The notes beneath the pieces were generated by a model, which was given only the letters and a program-made list of their open reading frames with translations, was not told the DNA's origin and ran no database searches. The translations under genes and the position numbers were made by a program. A stretch of 64,000 nucleotides of DNA from Eustoma russellianum (taxonomy: Eukaryota; Streptophyta; Magnoliopsida; Gentianales; Gentianaceae), in NCBI GenBank assembly GCA_036186865.1, contig AP025053.1, forward strand, positions 5,830,355 through 5,894,354, read 5' to 3'. Of this stretch, positions 31,588-41,760 are shown piece after piece; within the stretch, counting starts at the first letter, position 1; each line of letters begins with the position of its first letter.

Positions 31588-33024
31588 TTACTCCTCATCA
31601 GAGGAGAAACAAAGTCCGGAAAGAGCGGCTTTGAGCTTCGTCTTCAATTTCTGGTACTTGGTCTTTTGCATGGTTAACTCATTTTGGAGTGACTTGACTT
31701 CAATATCCACTCTTGTTTCTAGCGTTTTTAAACGAGTCTGGAAAGTCGTATAGCCTTTTTCCAAATCGTCTATACGAACAGCTTCCTTGGTCAAGTCTTC
31801 ACCCCATTGACCAAGAGTGCGTTGGATGTCATTTATCTCGTATTCAATATCGAAATCATCCCCGGATTCACTCTCTTTCTCCATTGGGGCTTTGCCTTTG
31901 TCTATGCGAGATGTAGGACTTGGAGGGTTGGGTTGGGGTTCTACAGTAGGCTCAGTGGGGTGTGGTGGTATTTCCGGCTCATTTTCAGCTTCCTCTTCCT
32001 CCAGCTCCTGAGCACCACCCCTTCGTTGCGCTTCCTTTCTAGACTTGAGAATTTGCTGGATGTTGAATTTTGTGTAATAGTCCTTATTCGTAATCCCTTC
32101 TTCGTATTCAACATCCAGTACGAGATTTGAACTTTTCAGTAATCTATATATCAGATTACTGTAAGGAAGTGCTTTTGATTTCTTCGTGACCGCCTCCAAC
32201 ACGTTTTCAAAGAATATCTCGCCAAAATTTACCTGCTCTCGCCTGGCTATGCGGTATGTGATGTAGAAGTCTAGGTTGCTGGGAAGTTTAGCTGATTTTC
32301 CATTTACACAAAAGGTAACTATCGCAAGCAAGACTCTATACATCAAAGGCATATCGTTTGTGTTCTTTGTTGGGTGAAAGCCAAGAAAGGTTTTGACTTC
32401 ATTTTCAGTGACTTGGTACTTGTGAAAATCCCACTTCCAAGGATCGAAATCCTTGAATCCCTCATTAGGTGTACCAAGAATAGCATTGATTTGTGCAGTG
32501 TGAAAAGAGACTATTTGACCATCAATAACTGAATTCAGAGAAAATGGATTTCCATTCAGATAGTCAATCCAAAAATTGGCATAAAACAGTCGGGTATAAC
32601 GGGTAGACATAGCTCCCATCTCAGATGAATCCCATAAAAACTTCCAGTTTTGAGCATACAACAAGTCAATTATAGGTCTCAATTCTGCATTGCTCAAAAT
32701 GTCCTCAATTTTGAGCACTTTTGATGGAATGGTAGACCTATTGCTATTTTTCCATTCAGTGAATAGTAATTGTGCTCTCTGAGATATATGAGTATGTATG
32801 CCTAATCCTAGAGGTGTAGCCAATGCATTCTCATATTCACCAGTTTTAAGCCAGGGAAAGTTTCTAATGTGAAGACTTTCTCTTACCTCCCTGATTAGAT
32901 GTTGTTGAGATGGTTCTGGCTGTTTCCGCAGCCCTGGTGTCCTTGAGCCAGTTGGTACATGTGGTTGATTGTCTCCTTGAGATGTCCTTTTCCTTTTGGG
33001 ATGATTCTTGGTTCTTGGGGCCAT
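31588..33024 (-). CDS. Sirevirus env-like ORF, 478 aa, intact
   Basis: The frame is uninterrupted and begins MAPRTKNHPKRKRTSQGDNQ, with a basic PKRKR stretch that could be a nuclear signal. The central 300 residues resemble the 'putative plant transposon protein' region of plant env-like ORFs (FWIDYLNGNPFSLNSVIDGQ, YRVLLAIVTFCVNGKSAKLP). The C-terminal third is Glu/Pro-rich and then forms a likely coiled coil (about residues 395-470). I see no signal peptide and no clear transmembrane helix, so 'env' describes position, not proven function. It is the only undamaged long frame in the element. A TATA box 200 bp upstream may give it its own transcript. Confidence 0.75.
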   Translation of the reverse strand: MAPRTKNHPKRKRTSQGDNQPHVPTGSRTPGLRKQPEPSQQHLIREVRESLHIRNFPWLKTGEYENALATPLGLGIHTHISQRAQLLFTEWKNSNRSTIPSKVLKIEDILSNAELRPIIDLLYAQNWKFLWDSSEMGAMSTRYTRLFYANFWIDYLNGNPFSLNSVIDGQIVSFHTAQINAILGTPNEGFKDFDPWKWDFHKYQVTENEVKTFLGFHPTKNTNDMPLMYRVLLAIVTFCVNGKSAKLPSNLDFYITYRIARREQVNFGEIFFENVLEAVTKKSKALPYSNLIYRLLKSSNLVLDVEYEEGITNKDYYTKFNIQQILKSRKEAQRRGGAQELEEEEAENEPEIPPHPTEPTVEPQPNPPSPTSRIDKGKAPMEKESESGDDFDIEYEINDIQRTLGQWGEDLTKEAVRIDDLEKGYTTFQTRLKTLETRVDIEVKSLQNELTMQKTKYQKLKTKLKAALSGLCFSSDEE

Positions 33025-33220
33025 TTGAGATTTAGGGCACGAATTTAACAGAGGAATTGTTTGAATATTGAGACTTGGTGTAGGATTGAGTAGGATTAGA
33101 GAGAAGAAATGATCTTGAGAGAAGAAACTAGGGGTTGGGTTCGTTTTGGTGGAGAGTTTTCGCAGAGAATTTTAGGGTTCTTAGGATAGTTTAGGGTAGA
33201 AATAAGAAATGAGACGTTTT

Positions 33221-33360
33221 TGCAGGTTTTATAAGCTTCTGTCCCGCTGACATCGATCGATCGATGTCAGGGACTTCGATCGATCGATGTCCTGTACATC
33301 GATCGATCGATGTCTTTATAGACATCATTCTCTAACATTTTTACATAGATCGATCTATGT
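33221..33360 (-). promoter_or_regulatory. Candidate internal promoter of the env-like ORF
   Basis: On minus, palindromes of the ATCGATCGAT type (33360-33249, four copies) end 13 bases before CTTATAAAACC (33236-33226). The env-like ATG lies about 200 bp further on. The same palindrome cluster lies upstream of the TATA box in the LTR. Promoter function is inferred. Confidence 0.5.
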
Positions 33361-33396
33361 ATGCAGAATTCTGTAATTTTAACAGTTTTTAACCCT

Positions 33397-36300
33397 TTAA
33401 CCAATGTTTAGCATTCCCAATCTTGTCCTAATTGATTCGAACGTCTCGGTGGGAAGGGATTTGGTAAATATATCCGCCAGTTGGTCATTTGTTGGAACGA
33501 ACTCAACGCATACCAATCCTTTTTGGATGCAATCTCTTATGAAGTGATGTCTCACCTCAATGTGTTTTGTTCTACTATGATGAACCGGGTTTTGTGCTAT
33601 ACTTATGGCTGAGGTATTGTCACATAGAATGGGAACTTTTTCAAACTTAACATTGTAATCGTTCAGGGTGTTAATCATCCAAAGTAGTTGTGCACAACAC
33701 GAAGCGGCCGATATATATTCGGATTCCGCCGTTGAAAGTGACACACTATTTTGTTTCTTGGAAAACCAAGAAACTAAGCAATCTCCAAGAAATTAACATG
33801 TCCCCGAGGTGCTTTTCCTATCAACAAGATTTCCGGCATAGTCGGAGTCACTATATCCTCTTAGATCAAAACAACCATTTTTGGGATAAAACAAACCGAA
33901 GTTCAAAGTTCCTTTTAAATACCTGAAGATACGTTTAATGGCAACTAAATGCGATTCCTTAGGCATACTTTGAAATCTAGCACATAAGCACACAGCATGC
34001 AAAATATCCGGTCTACTTGCGGTTAAATAAAGTAAGCTTCCAATCATACCCCTATATTTCGTTACCTCAACTGGCTTTCCTTTTCGTCTTTGTCAAGCTT
34101 TGTACTTGTGCTCATCGGAGTGCTCACACTTCTTCCATCCTCGAATTTGTACTTCTTGAGCAAATCCTTCGTATACTTTGTTTGAGATATGTACACTCCA
34201 TCTTGAGTTTGCTTGATTTGTAGACCAAGAAAGTAGTTGAGTTCACCCATCATGCTCATTTCAAATTCTCCTTCCATCAATTTAGCAAAATGCTTACAAA
34301 GAGAATCATTAGTAGCACCAAATATGATATCATCCACATAAATTTGAACAAGCAATTGATGGTTTCCTTGTTCTTTAATAAAAAGAGTAGTGTCGACTTT
34401 TCCTCTTGAAAACTCGTTTTCAAGTAGGAAGTTACTTAATCTATCATACCAAGCCCTAGGAGCTTGTTTAAGTCCATAAAGGGCCTTTTTGAGTCTAAAA
34501 ACATGATTTGGATAATCATGATTTTCAAACCCCGGAGGTTGAGCTACATAGACCTTTTCTTGAATTATTCCATTCAAGAATGCGGATTTCACATCCATTT
34601 GATATAGTTTGAAATCCTTATAGCATGCATATGCTAATAACATCCTAATAGCTTCTAACCTAGCCACGGGGGCAAAAGTCTCATCGTAGTCTATGCCTTC
34701 CTCTTGCCTATAGCCTTGGGCTACTAACCTAGCTTTGTTTCTAGTGATGTTTCCTTTATCATCCATTTTGTTTCTAAATACCCATTTAGTGCCAATTACA
34801 GGATGATCACTAGGTTTAGCAACTAATTCCCAAACATCACTTCTTTCAAATTGATTTAATTCTTCTTGCATAGCTAATACCCAATCTTCATCATTTATTG
34901 CTTCTTTTATATTTTTAGGCTCAACTTGTGAAATGAAGGCATTTTCATTGAATTTTCTCCTTGTCATTACACCTTGGCTAGTTTCACCTAGTATCAACTC
35001 TTTAGGGTGATCTTTCCTATATTTGTATGAATCCGGCAAATTTGAGGTATCTCCTCCTACTTCTTCATCTTCAACATTAGGTTCAAGTGGATCAATCCTA
35101 AGGTCGATGACAATATTACTTTTTGGATTCTCAAATTTTTCTATATGACTTACTTCGATTATTTCATCTTCATCGTCATCATTATTGTCGTTTGACTTAT
35201 CATCAATGAATTCACTAAACTTTACATGAATTGATTCTTCAACTTTCATACTTCTCTTATTATATACTCTAAATGCTTTGCTATTTTGAGCATAGCCCAT
35301 AAAGATTCCTTCATCCGCTTTGAAGTCGAGTTTATCCAAGTTGTCTTTGGTGTTGAGGATAAAACACTTACAACCAAAAACCTTGAAATAACCAATATTT
35401 GGTACTCTACCTTTCCAAAGCTCATAAGGAGTCTTTTTGAGAAATGGTCTCAAATAAACTCTATTGATCACATGACAAGCGGTATTTACCGCTTCGGCCC
35501 AAAAATATTTGGGTAGCTCAAATTCGTTTAGCATGGCTCTACTCATTTCTTGAAGTGTTCTATTTTTCCTTTCCGCAACACCATTTTGTTGAGGAGTTCT
35601 TGGAGCTGAAAAATTGTGTCCATACCCTTTGGATACACAAAATTCTTGAAACTCTCCATCAAACTCACCACCTCTATCACTTCTAATTTCCTTAATTGTG
35701 TCTTCTCTTTGATTTTCTAATCTCTTACAAAGCTTTATAAATTCTTGACAAGCATCATTCTTTTTAGCTAAGAACATTACCCAAGTGTACCTAGAGTAGT
35801 CATCTACCACCACAAAGGTGTAATGTTTTCCACTTAGGCTTGCTGTACCAATATCCCCATACAAATCCATATGAAGCAATTGTAGAGGTTTGGTGGTGGA
35901 GATTTCACTTTTGGGCTTGAAACTTGTTTTAACAAGTTTTGCCTTTTGACAAGTATCGCATAAGCCATGGTTTTCGAAATTTAATTTTGGAAGACCTTGG
36001 ACTTTTTCATTTTTGCAAATCTCTTTGAAATTCTTGAAACTAATGTGTCCAAGTCGTCTATGCCATAGTTGAGTCAAATCATTTTTGGCAACTAGGCAAG
36101 AAACATTTTGTGATATCAAATCATGTGTGCTAAATTTGTAAACATTATTTTTACGAATAGCTTCGAAAACAATCTTATCGTTCTTTTTCACAACACATTT
36201 TCTTTTCACAAACTCAATTTGAAAATTAGCATCACATAGTTGGCTAACACTTATCAAATTATACTTAAGCCCTTCTACATATAGTACATTATTAATAGTA

Positions 36301-36440
36301 AAAGAGGAATTACCAATTTCTCCATGTCCAAGGATTTTGGCTCTCCCATTGCCAAAATGCACCGTTCCACCATCTTGGAGCTTGAGCTTGGTGAACAACG
36401 TCTTGTCTCCGGTCATGTGAGTTGAACATCCGCTGTCCAT
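33397..36440 (-). pseudogene. pol: First Sirevirus pol
   Basis: The frame 36440-34062 starts at the protease site (MDSGCSTHMTG). It continues with the GAG-pre-integrase HHCC region (LWHRRLGHISFKNFKEIC, CDTCQKAK), the integrase core (HMDLYGDIG, RSDRGGEFDGEF, PQQNGVAERKNRTLQEMSR) and RT (MDVKSAFLNG, catalytic QIYVDDIIFG). A missing base in an A-run near 34070 shifts to the RNase H frame (34047-33397). There TAA at 33793-33795 replaces a family Gln. Pol sits in a different frame from gag, overlapping it by about 130 bp. The enzyme set cannot be made whole from this copy. Confidence 0.9.
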
Positions 36441-38199
36441 AAGCCATTTGGTTCCTTCTTCTTTGGCTACTCCATTTATCTTGAGAGCCTACAAAACCAA
36501 AAGATGTGTGCATTGGTACCCTTTGATGGTTGGGTCCTTTAGGGTTAGTTTTTCGACCCTTAGGCTTCCAAACATATGTGCTCTCAAATCGAGCTCTACA
36601 TGCTTTCTTTACATGTCCTAGCTTGTTGCAATAAAAACAAGTGGGTACAAGCTTTGGTTTAGAAGATGATAAATTTTGTTGTGATTTTCTATTGTTTGCC
36701 TTTTTCTTTAAAGACTTGGGCTTAATAGAAGATGATGAGTTAAATTCTAAACCGAATTTATCATTTCCAATTCGTTGATTTCCAAGTAATATGTCTAAGT
36801 TGTTTTTCCCATTTGTTAGTCTTTGTAAGTCTAATTTTAGTTTTTCACATTCTTTTCTAATTTCTTCCTTTTCAAGAGCTACGGTTTTATGCATAGTAAG
36901 TATGATATCATGCTCTTGAACCATCAAAATATTTTTGTCATGCAAGCTCTTATTTTCTAAAATGCATTTCTTGAACTCTTTCTTTAAATGCTTATATTTC
37001 AAATTTAATTTTTCAAAGTCATCTTGCAAATCTCCTATTTCATCATGCAAATTTGAAGGGTTAGGGTTTACCTCAAGGTCGTCTTCAATTGCCATAAGAC
37101 AAGTATGTTGAACCTTTGAATTTTCAACCATTGCCACAAGTCCAACACCTTGATCTTCACTCTCTTCTCCTTCCGATTCCGAAAGGAGATCATCCCACGT
37201 GGTTACCTCCGCATTGAGGGCTTTCTTCTTTTGAGGAAAGACCTTCTTCTCTTGCTTTTGCGGCTCTTTTACGTGGCAATCGGCAATGAAGTGACCGGGT
37301 CGACCACATCTATAGCAATTTTCACTTGCTTCTTTTTATTTAGATGGTTTCTTGAAAAACTTTCTTGCTTGAGCTTTGTTTCTAGTTGCCATTCTTCTAA
37401 ATTTTCTTACAAGAAGGGCAACTTCCTCATCCGAATCATCGGACTCTACCACCAATCCTTTGTGTGATGTTTGTGTAGGCTTGATGGGATTCATCCTATT
37501 TTCTTTATCAATAAGAATTTCATGAGTAAGAAGATTACCGGATAGCTCATCAAGAGTAAGAGTCTTGAGATTCTTGGATTCGGTGATGGCGGTGACTTTG
37601 GGTGTCTATTCTCTTGGCAAGGAGTTGAGGAGTTTTGAGACAAGGTCTTCGTTTGAGATTTTCTTGTCAACCATAGAGAGTTGATTCACTATTCGTGTGA
37701 ATCGGTCGATTGTCTCCTCAATCTTCTCACCACTCTTCATTCCGAACATCTCATACTCCTTCATGAGCATGAGTCTTTTGGCCATTCTTACTTGCTCAGT
37801 TCCTTCATGTATCATTTCAAGCCTTTTCCATGCCTCGTGGGCTGTTTCAAGGCCTTGGAGTCTAATAAGCTCGGTGGTGGTTAGAGCACTTGAGAGAATG
37901 TCAAAAGCTTTGCCATTGATGGCGAACTTTATCTTCTCTTCGTCGGTGTAGTCATCCTCATCTTTAAACATTGATTCTCCTTTTGAGTTGGTAATCATTG
38001 GAACTTCAATTCCTTTGACAACAGCTCTCCATATATCAAATCCACAGCCTTTCAAATGATTGATCATTCGAAATTTCCACAAAGAGTAGTTTTGGGCATC
38101 AAACATAGGAGCTTTAGTGTTTGATCCGGAAAATAGTGCAGTAGGCTTAGGAGCTGAAGAGGTTGAGGTTGAGGTTGAGGTTGAGGTTGAGGTTGCCAT
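36310..38199 (-). pseudogene. gag: First Sirevirus gag with two nonsense codons
   Basis: The start is ATG 38199, with a Thr/Ser repeat (MATSTSTSTSTSTS), then the gag domain (FDAQNYSLWKFRMINHLKGC) to residue 197. TAG at 37606-37608 stands where the family has Trp (LPRE-x-TPK). TAA at 37336-37338 is a second stop. The same frame continues through two CCHC knuckles (CYRCGRPGHFIADC and CFYCNKLGHVKKAC) separated by a coiled-coil-rich region. The end overlaps pol in another frame. Confidence 0.85.
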
Positions 38200-38248
38200 G
38201 ATCTTTTAACCTTGCTACTTGCAAAGATTGGCCAAGCAATCAAGGTTA

Positions 38249-38261
38249 GGCTCTGATACCA
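38249..38261 (-). other. Primer binding site of the first Sirevirus
   Basis: The minus strand reads TGGTATCAGAGCC two bases after the 5' LTR. This matches initiator-Met tRNA. Confidence 0.95.
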
Positions 38262-38263
38262 AT

Positions 38264-39604
38264 TGTAAGGTCCGAAATACACTCTAGAGGGGGGGGGGGG
38301 GTGAATAGAGTGTTTGGCTCTTTTGCGGAATTTTCTTGTTTTTCTCAACTCAAAAAGATATTCAAAATCAGAGCAAGAATTGGAGATGAGAGACAATGAA
38401 AGAGTACACCGGATATAGAGTGGTTCGAATCGTAAATGATTCTACTCCACTACCACTTTGTTTCCAAAGTGGATTTTCAACAACTACTCTTCTTATTATG
38501 AACAATAAGAACAACCACAGCAACACTTACACTAATACTTAAGTGTAAGCAACAACAACAGCAACTTCTTGCACAACACACTTGTGCAACTACAACAACT
38601 ACAGCTCTTAGCAAGAACAACTTCTTGCTTCCTCACAACTTCAACAAAAGTTCTCTCAAGAACTTCTCACAATGGGTTGAAGATATATAGTAAGGTTCAC
38701 ACTTTCTCACAAGTCTAAGCACAAGCTAGAGATCAACTATTTATGGTTCCTCTTGTGCTTGACTCTCTTTCTCTCAATATACAAACAATGAAGATCAAAG
38801 AAAGCTAGACAAGCTTTAAACAAATTTACAAGTATGAGAGAAATGTACAACAATGTAAAATGAAGCTAGATGATGTTGAAAGTGTGTATTTGCTTCATCC
38901 AAGCCTCCTCTATTTATAGATGAAGTTCACCACGTTTTTGAGGCCTTCCACCAAGTCTTCATCTTCAAAAATGTCAAGACAATGCCAAAATAGTCTTTAG
39001 CCACCCTATGGAGTGATTTGATCTTGGATAGCCACCCTAGAGAATCTTAGACAAGCTTACAATAGTCAAGGAAGCATGTAACAAGTTGGGTTAAAGTCCA
39101 CAAGAAGTTTGAAGAAGATTGGAAAGAGAAAACCTTGAAAATCAACCTTGGATTTTATTCTAACGTTCAAAAAATTTGAATTCTGCAGCACATCGATCGA
39201 TCTATGTCACCAGGTTTAGAGACTGAAGTACTCAGTCAGACATCGATCGATCGATGTCAGGGGCTGAAGTGACATCGATCGATCGATGTCACCTGGTTTA
39301 GAGTTCGAAGTCCTCAGTTCAACATCGATCGATTGAAGTCAGGGTATGAAGTGACATCGATCGATCGATGTCCTTGTGGTTGAGGGTTCGATGTTCTCAG
39401 ACAGACATCGATCGATCGATGTCAGGGGCTGAAGTACATCGATCGATCGATGTCCCCTGTTTGAGAGATCGATGTCAACTAGTGACTTCCAATCTCAACC
39501 ATCTTTGGACATAATATGTTTTGCCTATCTTGCATCGAATATTAAACATAATTTTAACTTATACAAAACATCTTTTCATCATCAAAACGTTTTACAACTT
39601 AACA
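38264..39604 (-). repeat. 5' LTR of the first Sirevirus (1341 bp)
   Basis: Almost identical to 29624-30958. The differences seen are a 13-base against 7-base G run near 38289 and single changes near 38283, 39024 and 39590. Confidence 0.93.
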
Positions 39605-39609
39605 CATTT

Positions 39610-40245
39610 ATCTACTAGCCACACGTGGGTTGTCGTCGCTTGGGGACTAGACGTCGTACACTTTATGGTCGTTGCATTTTGAGCCCATCCATCGCGGTCT
39701 CTGACCATATGCTTTTCTATATATTCGGGGTTTCCATTTTAGACTACACTATACATTTTCGAACATATACCCGATGATCACTTAACATGTGGATGTTTTT
39801 ACGCAATAATTAATATTATTACGTGACGTATGTGACATATAAGATTATCATACATAACGACCAATTTATGTTTAATTCGTGTACACTTAATCAACGTGGT
39901 GCGCATTACATCTATCTCAAATATTCTAACTTTTCCTGTTTAGCCGCTTCTCCTCTTCGTTATGAGTGAAACCCACATTCACAATAGTTTCCGCGAAGTG
40001 TTTCAGAATCCTCACTTGATGGCTGATGCCGAACTACTTCGTAGGAGGCCTCATCAAAAATGGGTAGAATTTCATCATTATATTCTACCACGGAAACGCA
40101 ATTGATTTCATTACTCATAAGGCGAAGGCTATTGGATGTTTTATACTTTGGATGGAGGCAAGAATCCTTGGGGTAGCCAGGGAGTCTTGTGTTTCCTCTG
40201 TTTTTCCAGGCTTGAATAAATTATCAACATCATATATGTTCGATT
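39610..40245. other. Non-coding flank, nothing recognised
   Basis: AT-rich sequence right of the Sirevirus target duplication. I see no ORF or element signature. The stretch near 40205 that repeats part of 40255 (CCAGGCTTGAATAA / TTCAAGCCTGGAAA, inverted) hints at a small inverted repeat. Confidence 0.4.
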
Positions 40246-41320
40246 GTGAGGATTAAGTTATTCAAGCCTGGAAATCCCAAATACTCCAGGTACAAAACTT
40301 TCAAGGTAACAAATCAGGACATAAGTACTATTCAATCTGATTCTACTAACCTTGATACTACCACCCTTGATTACCCCATTATCCCAGAAATGTGCACAGG
40401 AACAAATATTCAGGTGGGGCAACGGATACTACCTCCAAGGGCGACTCGAGGAATTCCTCCAGAAAGATACTCTCCAGACAGAATCTCTAAGACTTCCAGG
40501 TATCCATTAAAAACATCAATGATGTAGCCCAAGGGTTCTTTACAGCCTTATGTACAACACAGATCCCTCGAACATTTGAAGAAGCTCAGTCTAGATCAGA
40601 ATGGAAACATGCTATGATCGCTGAAATGGAAGCCCTGGAAAATAATTGCACATGAGAAAAATGTAGCCTTCCTATTGGAAAGAAGGCTGTTGGTTGTCGA
40701 TGGGTATTTACGATTAAGTACAAGGCTGATGGGAGCATTTAGAGAAATAAAGCTCGGCTTGTTGCCAAAGGTTATACACAGACTTATGGTATTGACTATT
40801 CAGAAACCTTTTCTCCTGTGGCCCGAATTGACACGATCAGGGTACTGTTCTCTGTTGCAGCAACTCAGAATTGGCCTCTACATCAGTTTGATGTTAAGAA
40901 TGCGTTCTTACATGGTGATCTCAAAGAAGAAGTGTATATGGAACCACCCCCAGGTTTCACTACAGGGTTCAAAGAGGGAGAGGTTTGTCGGTTAAGAAAG
41001 GCCTTGTACAGACTTAAACAGTCCCCTCGAGCGTGGTTTGGAAGATTCACTCAGGTCATGAAGCAAGATGGATATCACCAGAGTAACGCAGATTATACGC
41101 TGTTTATCAAGAGAAGGAAGGGACTGGTAACGTGTCTAATCATATATGTGGATGATATGGTAATTACAGGAGATGACGCTGAGGAGATTACTCACCTTCG
41201 GAGTCATTTGTTTACAAAGTTTGAGATGAAAGATCTAGGAATCTAAAATATTTCTTGGGAATTGAAGTTTTGAGGTCAAAAGCTGGGATCTACATATCAC
41301 AGAGGAAATATATTTCTATA
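40246..41320 (+). pseudogene. Ty1/copia reverse transcriptase fragment
   Basis: Pieces in several frames read, in order, FEEAQSRSEWKHAMIAEMEA, then GCRWVFTIKYKADGS, then the long frame 40818-41246 with ARIDTIRVLFSVAATQNWPL, HQFDVKNAFLHGDLKEEVYM and the catalytic IIYVDDMVITG. A stop after KDLGI is followed by YFLGIE in the next frame. The layout resembles the Ale/Retrofit group. No LTRs, gag or integrase are attached. It breaks off near 41320 against a LINE tail. Confidence 0.85.
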
Positions 41321-41324
41321 TAAG

Positions 41325-41760
41325 CGTCACATGCATGCAAATGGACTTTGTGGGATATGTGACCAAAGGGACGAAGACAGTCTACATGCATTGAGAAATT
41401 GCGTTTGGGCAAACAGTATCTGGCGGATGTTGCTTCCACCGAATGCGCGAAATTTGTTTTACTGACCAACTAAAATTGAGGAATGGGTGCAATTGAATTT
41501 GGACAACTCGTGGCAGGCACTTAAGGACCAAGGCGAATGGCGTTATCTCTTTCGCACATCAGTATGGTGCATATGGTTCTGGCGTAACCAACTCCTACAT
41601 GGCAACGTTATCCATCTTCCACCACCGGTAGCTGTCTCCAGTGAGATCACACGACGGGCTAAGCATATAGCATATGTAGTTGGTACTCTCTCAAGGAATG
41701 TCGATAACATAGATATCGGATGATTGTATAGACTCTTGTACATTTTGAAACTTTTTACAG
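41325..41760 (+). pseudogene. LINE tail fragment (zf-RVT region)
   Basis: From about 41325 the frame reads NGLCGICDQRDEDSLHALRN then CVWANSIWRMLLPP, the Cys/His pattern of the zf-RVT domain that ends plant LINE ORF2. After one stop it continues WRYLFRTSVWCIWFWRNQLL, a family-typical stretch, to 41723. RNase H beyond that is absent. It abuts the copia fragment directly and is on the same strand. Confidence 0.7.

Larger units (their letters stand above)
29624..39604 (-). mobile_element. Complete Sirevirus (Ty1/copia) with env-like ORF, 9981 bp
   Basis: LTRs span 38264-39604 (5') and 29624-30958 (3'), both TGTTAAGTTGT to CCTTACA on minus, flanked by CATTT (29619-29623 and 39605-39609). The order on minus is primer site, gag, protease, integrase, RT, RNase H, palindrome cluster with TATA, env-like ORF, several polypurine-like tracts, LTR. 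Copia order, two CCHC knuckles, an env-like ORF and multiple polypurine tracts are hallmarks of Sireviruses. LTRs differ at only a few bases plus a G-run length. Gag and pol carry stops and frame changes, while the env-like ORF is intact. Confidence 0.93.

Noticed and set aside
31713..32130. Plus-strand ORFs within 31713-32130
   Set aside because: They are antisense shadows of the intact minus-strand env-like frame, with no independent pattern.
36310..36440. Programmed frameshift between gag and pol in the first Sirevirus
   Set aside because: No clear slippery heptamer was seen in the overlap. GGTTTTGTAG|G near 36500 could equally be a splice acceptor or plain frame decay, so I make no claim.
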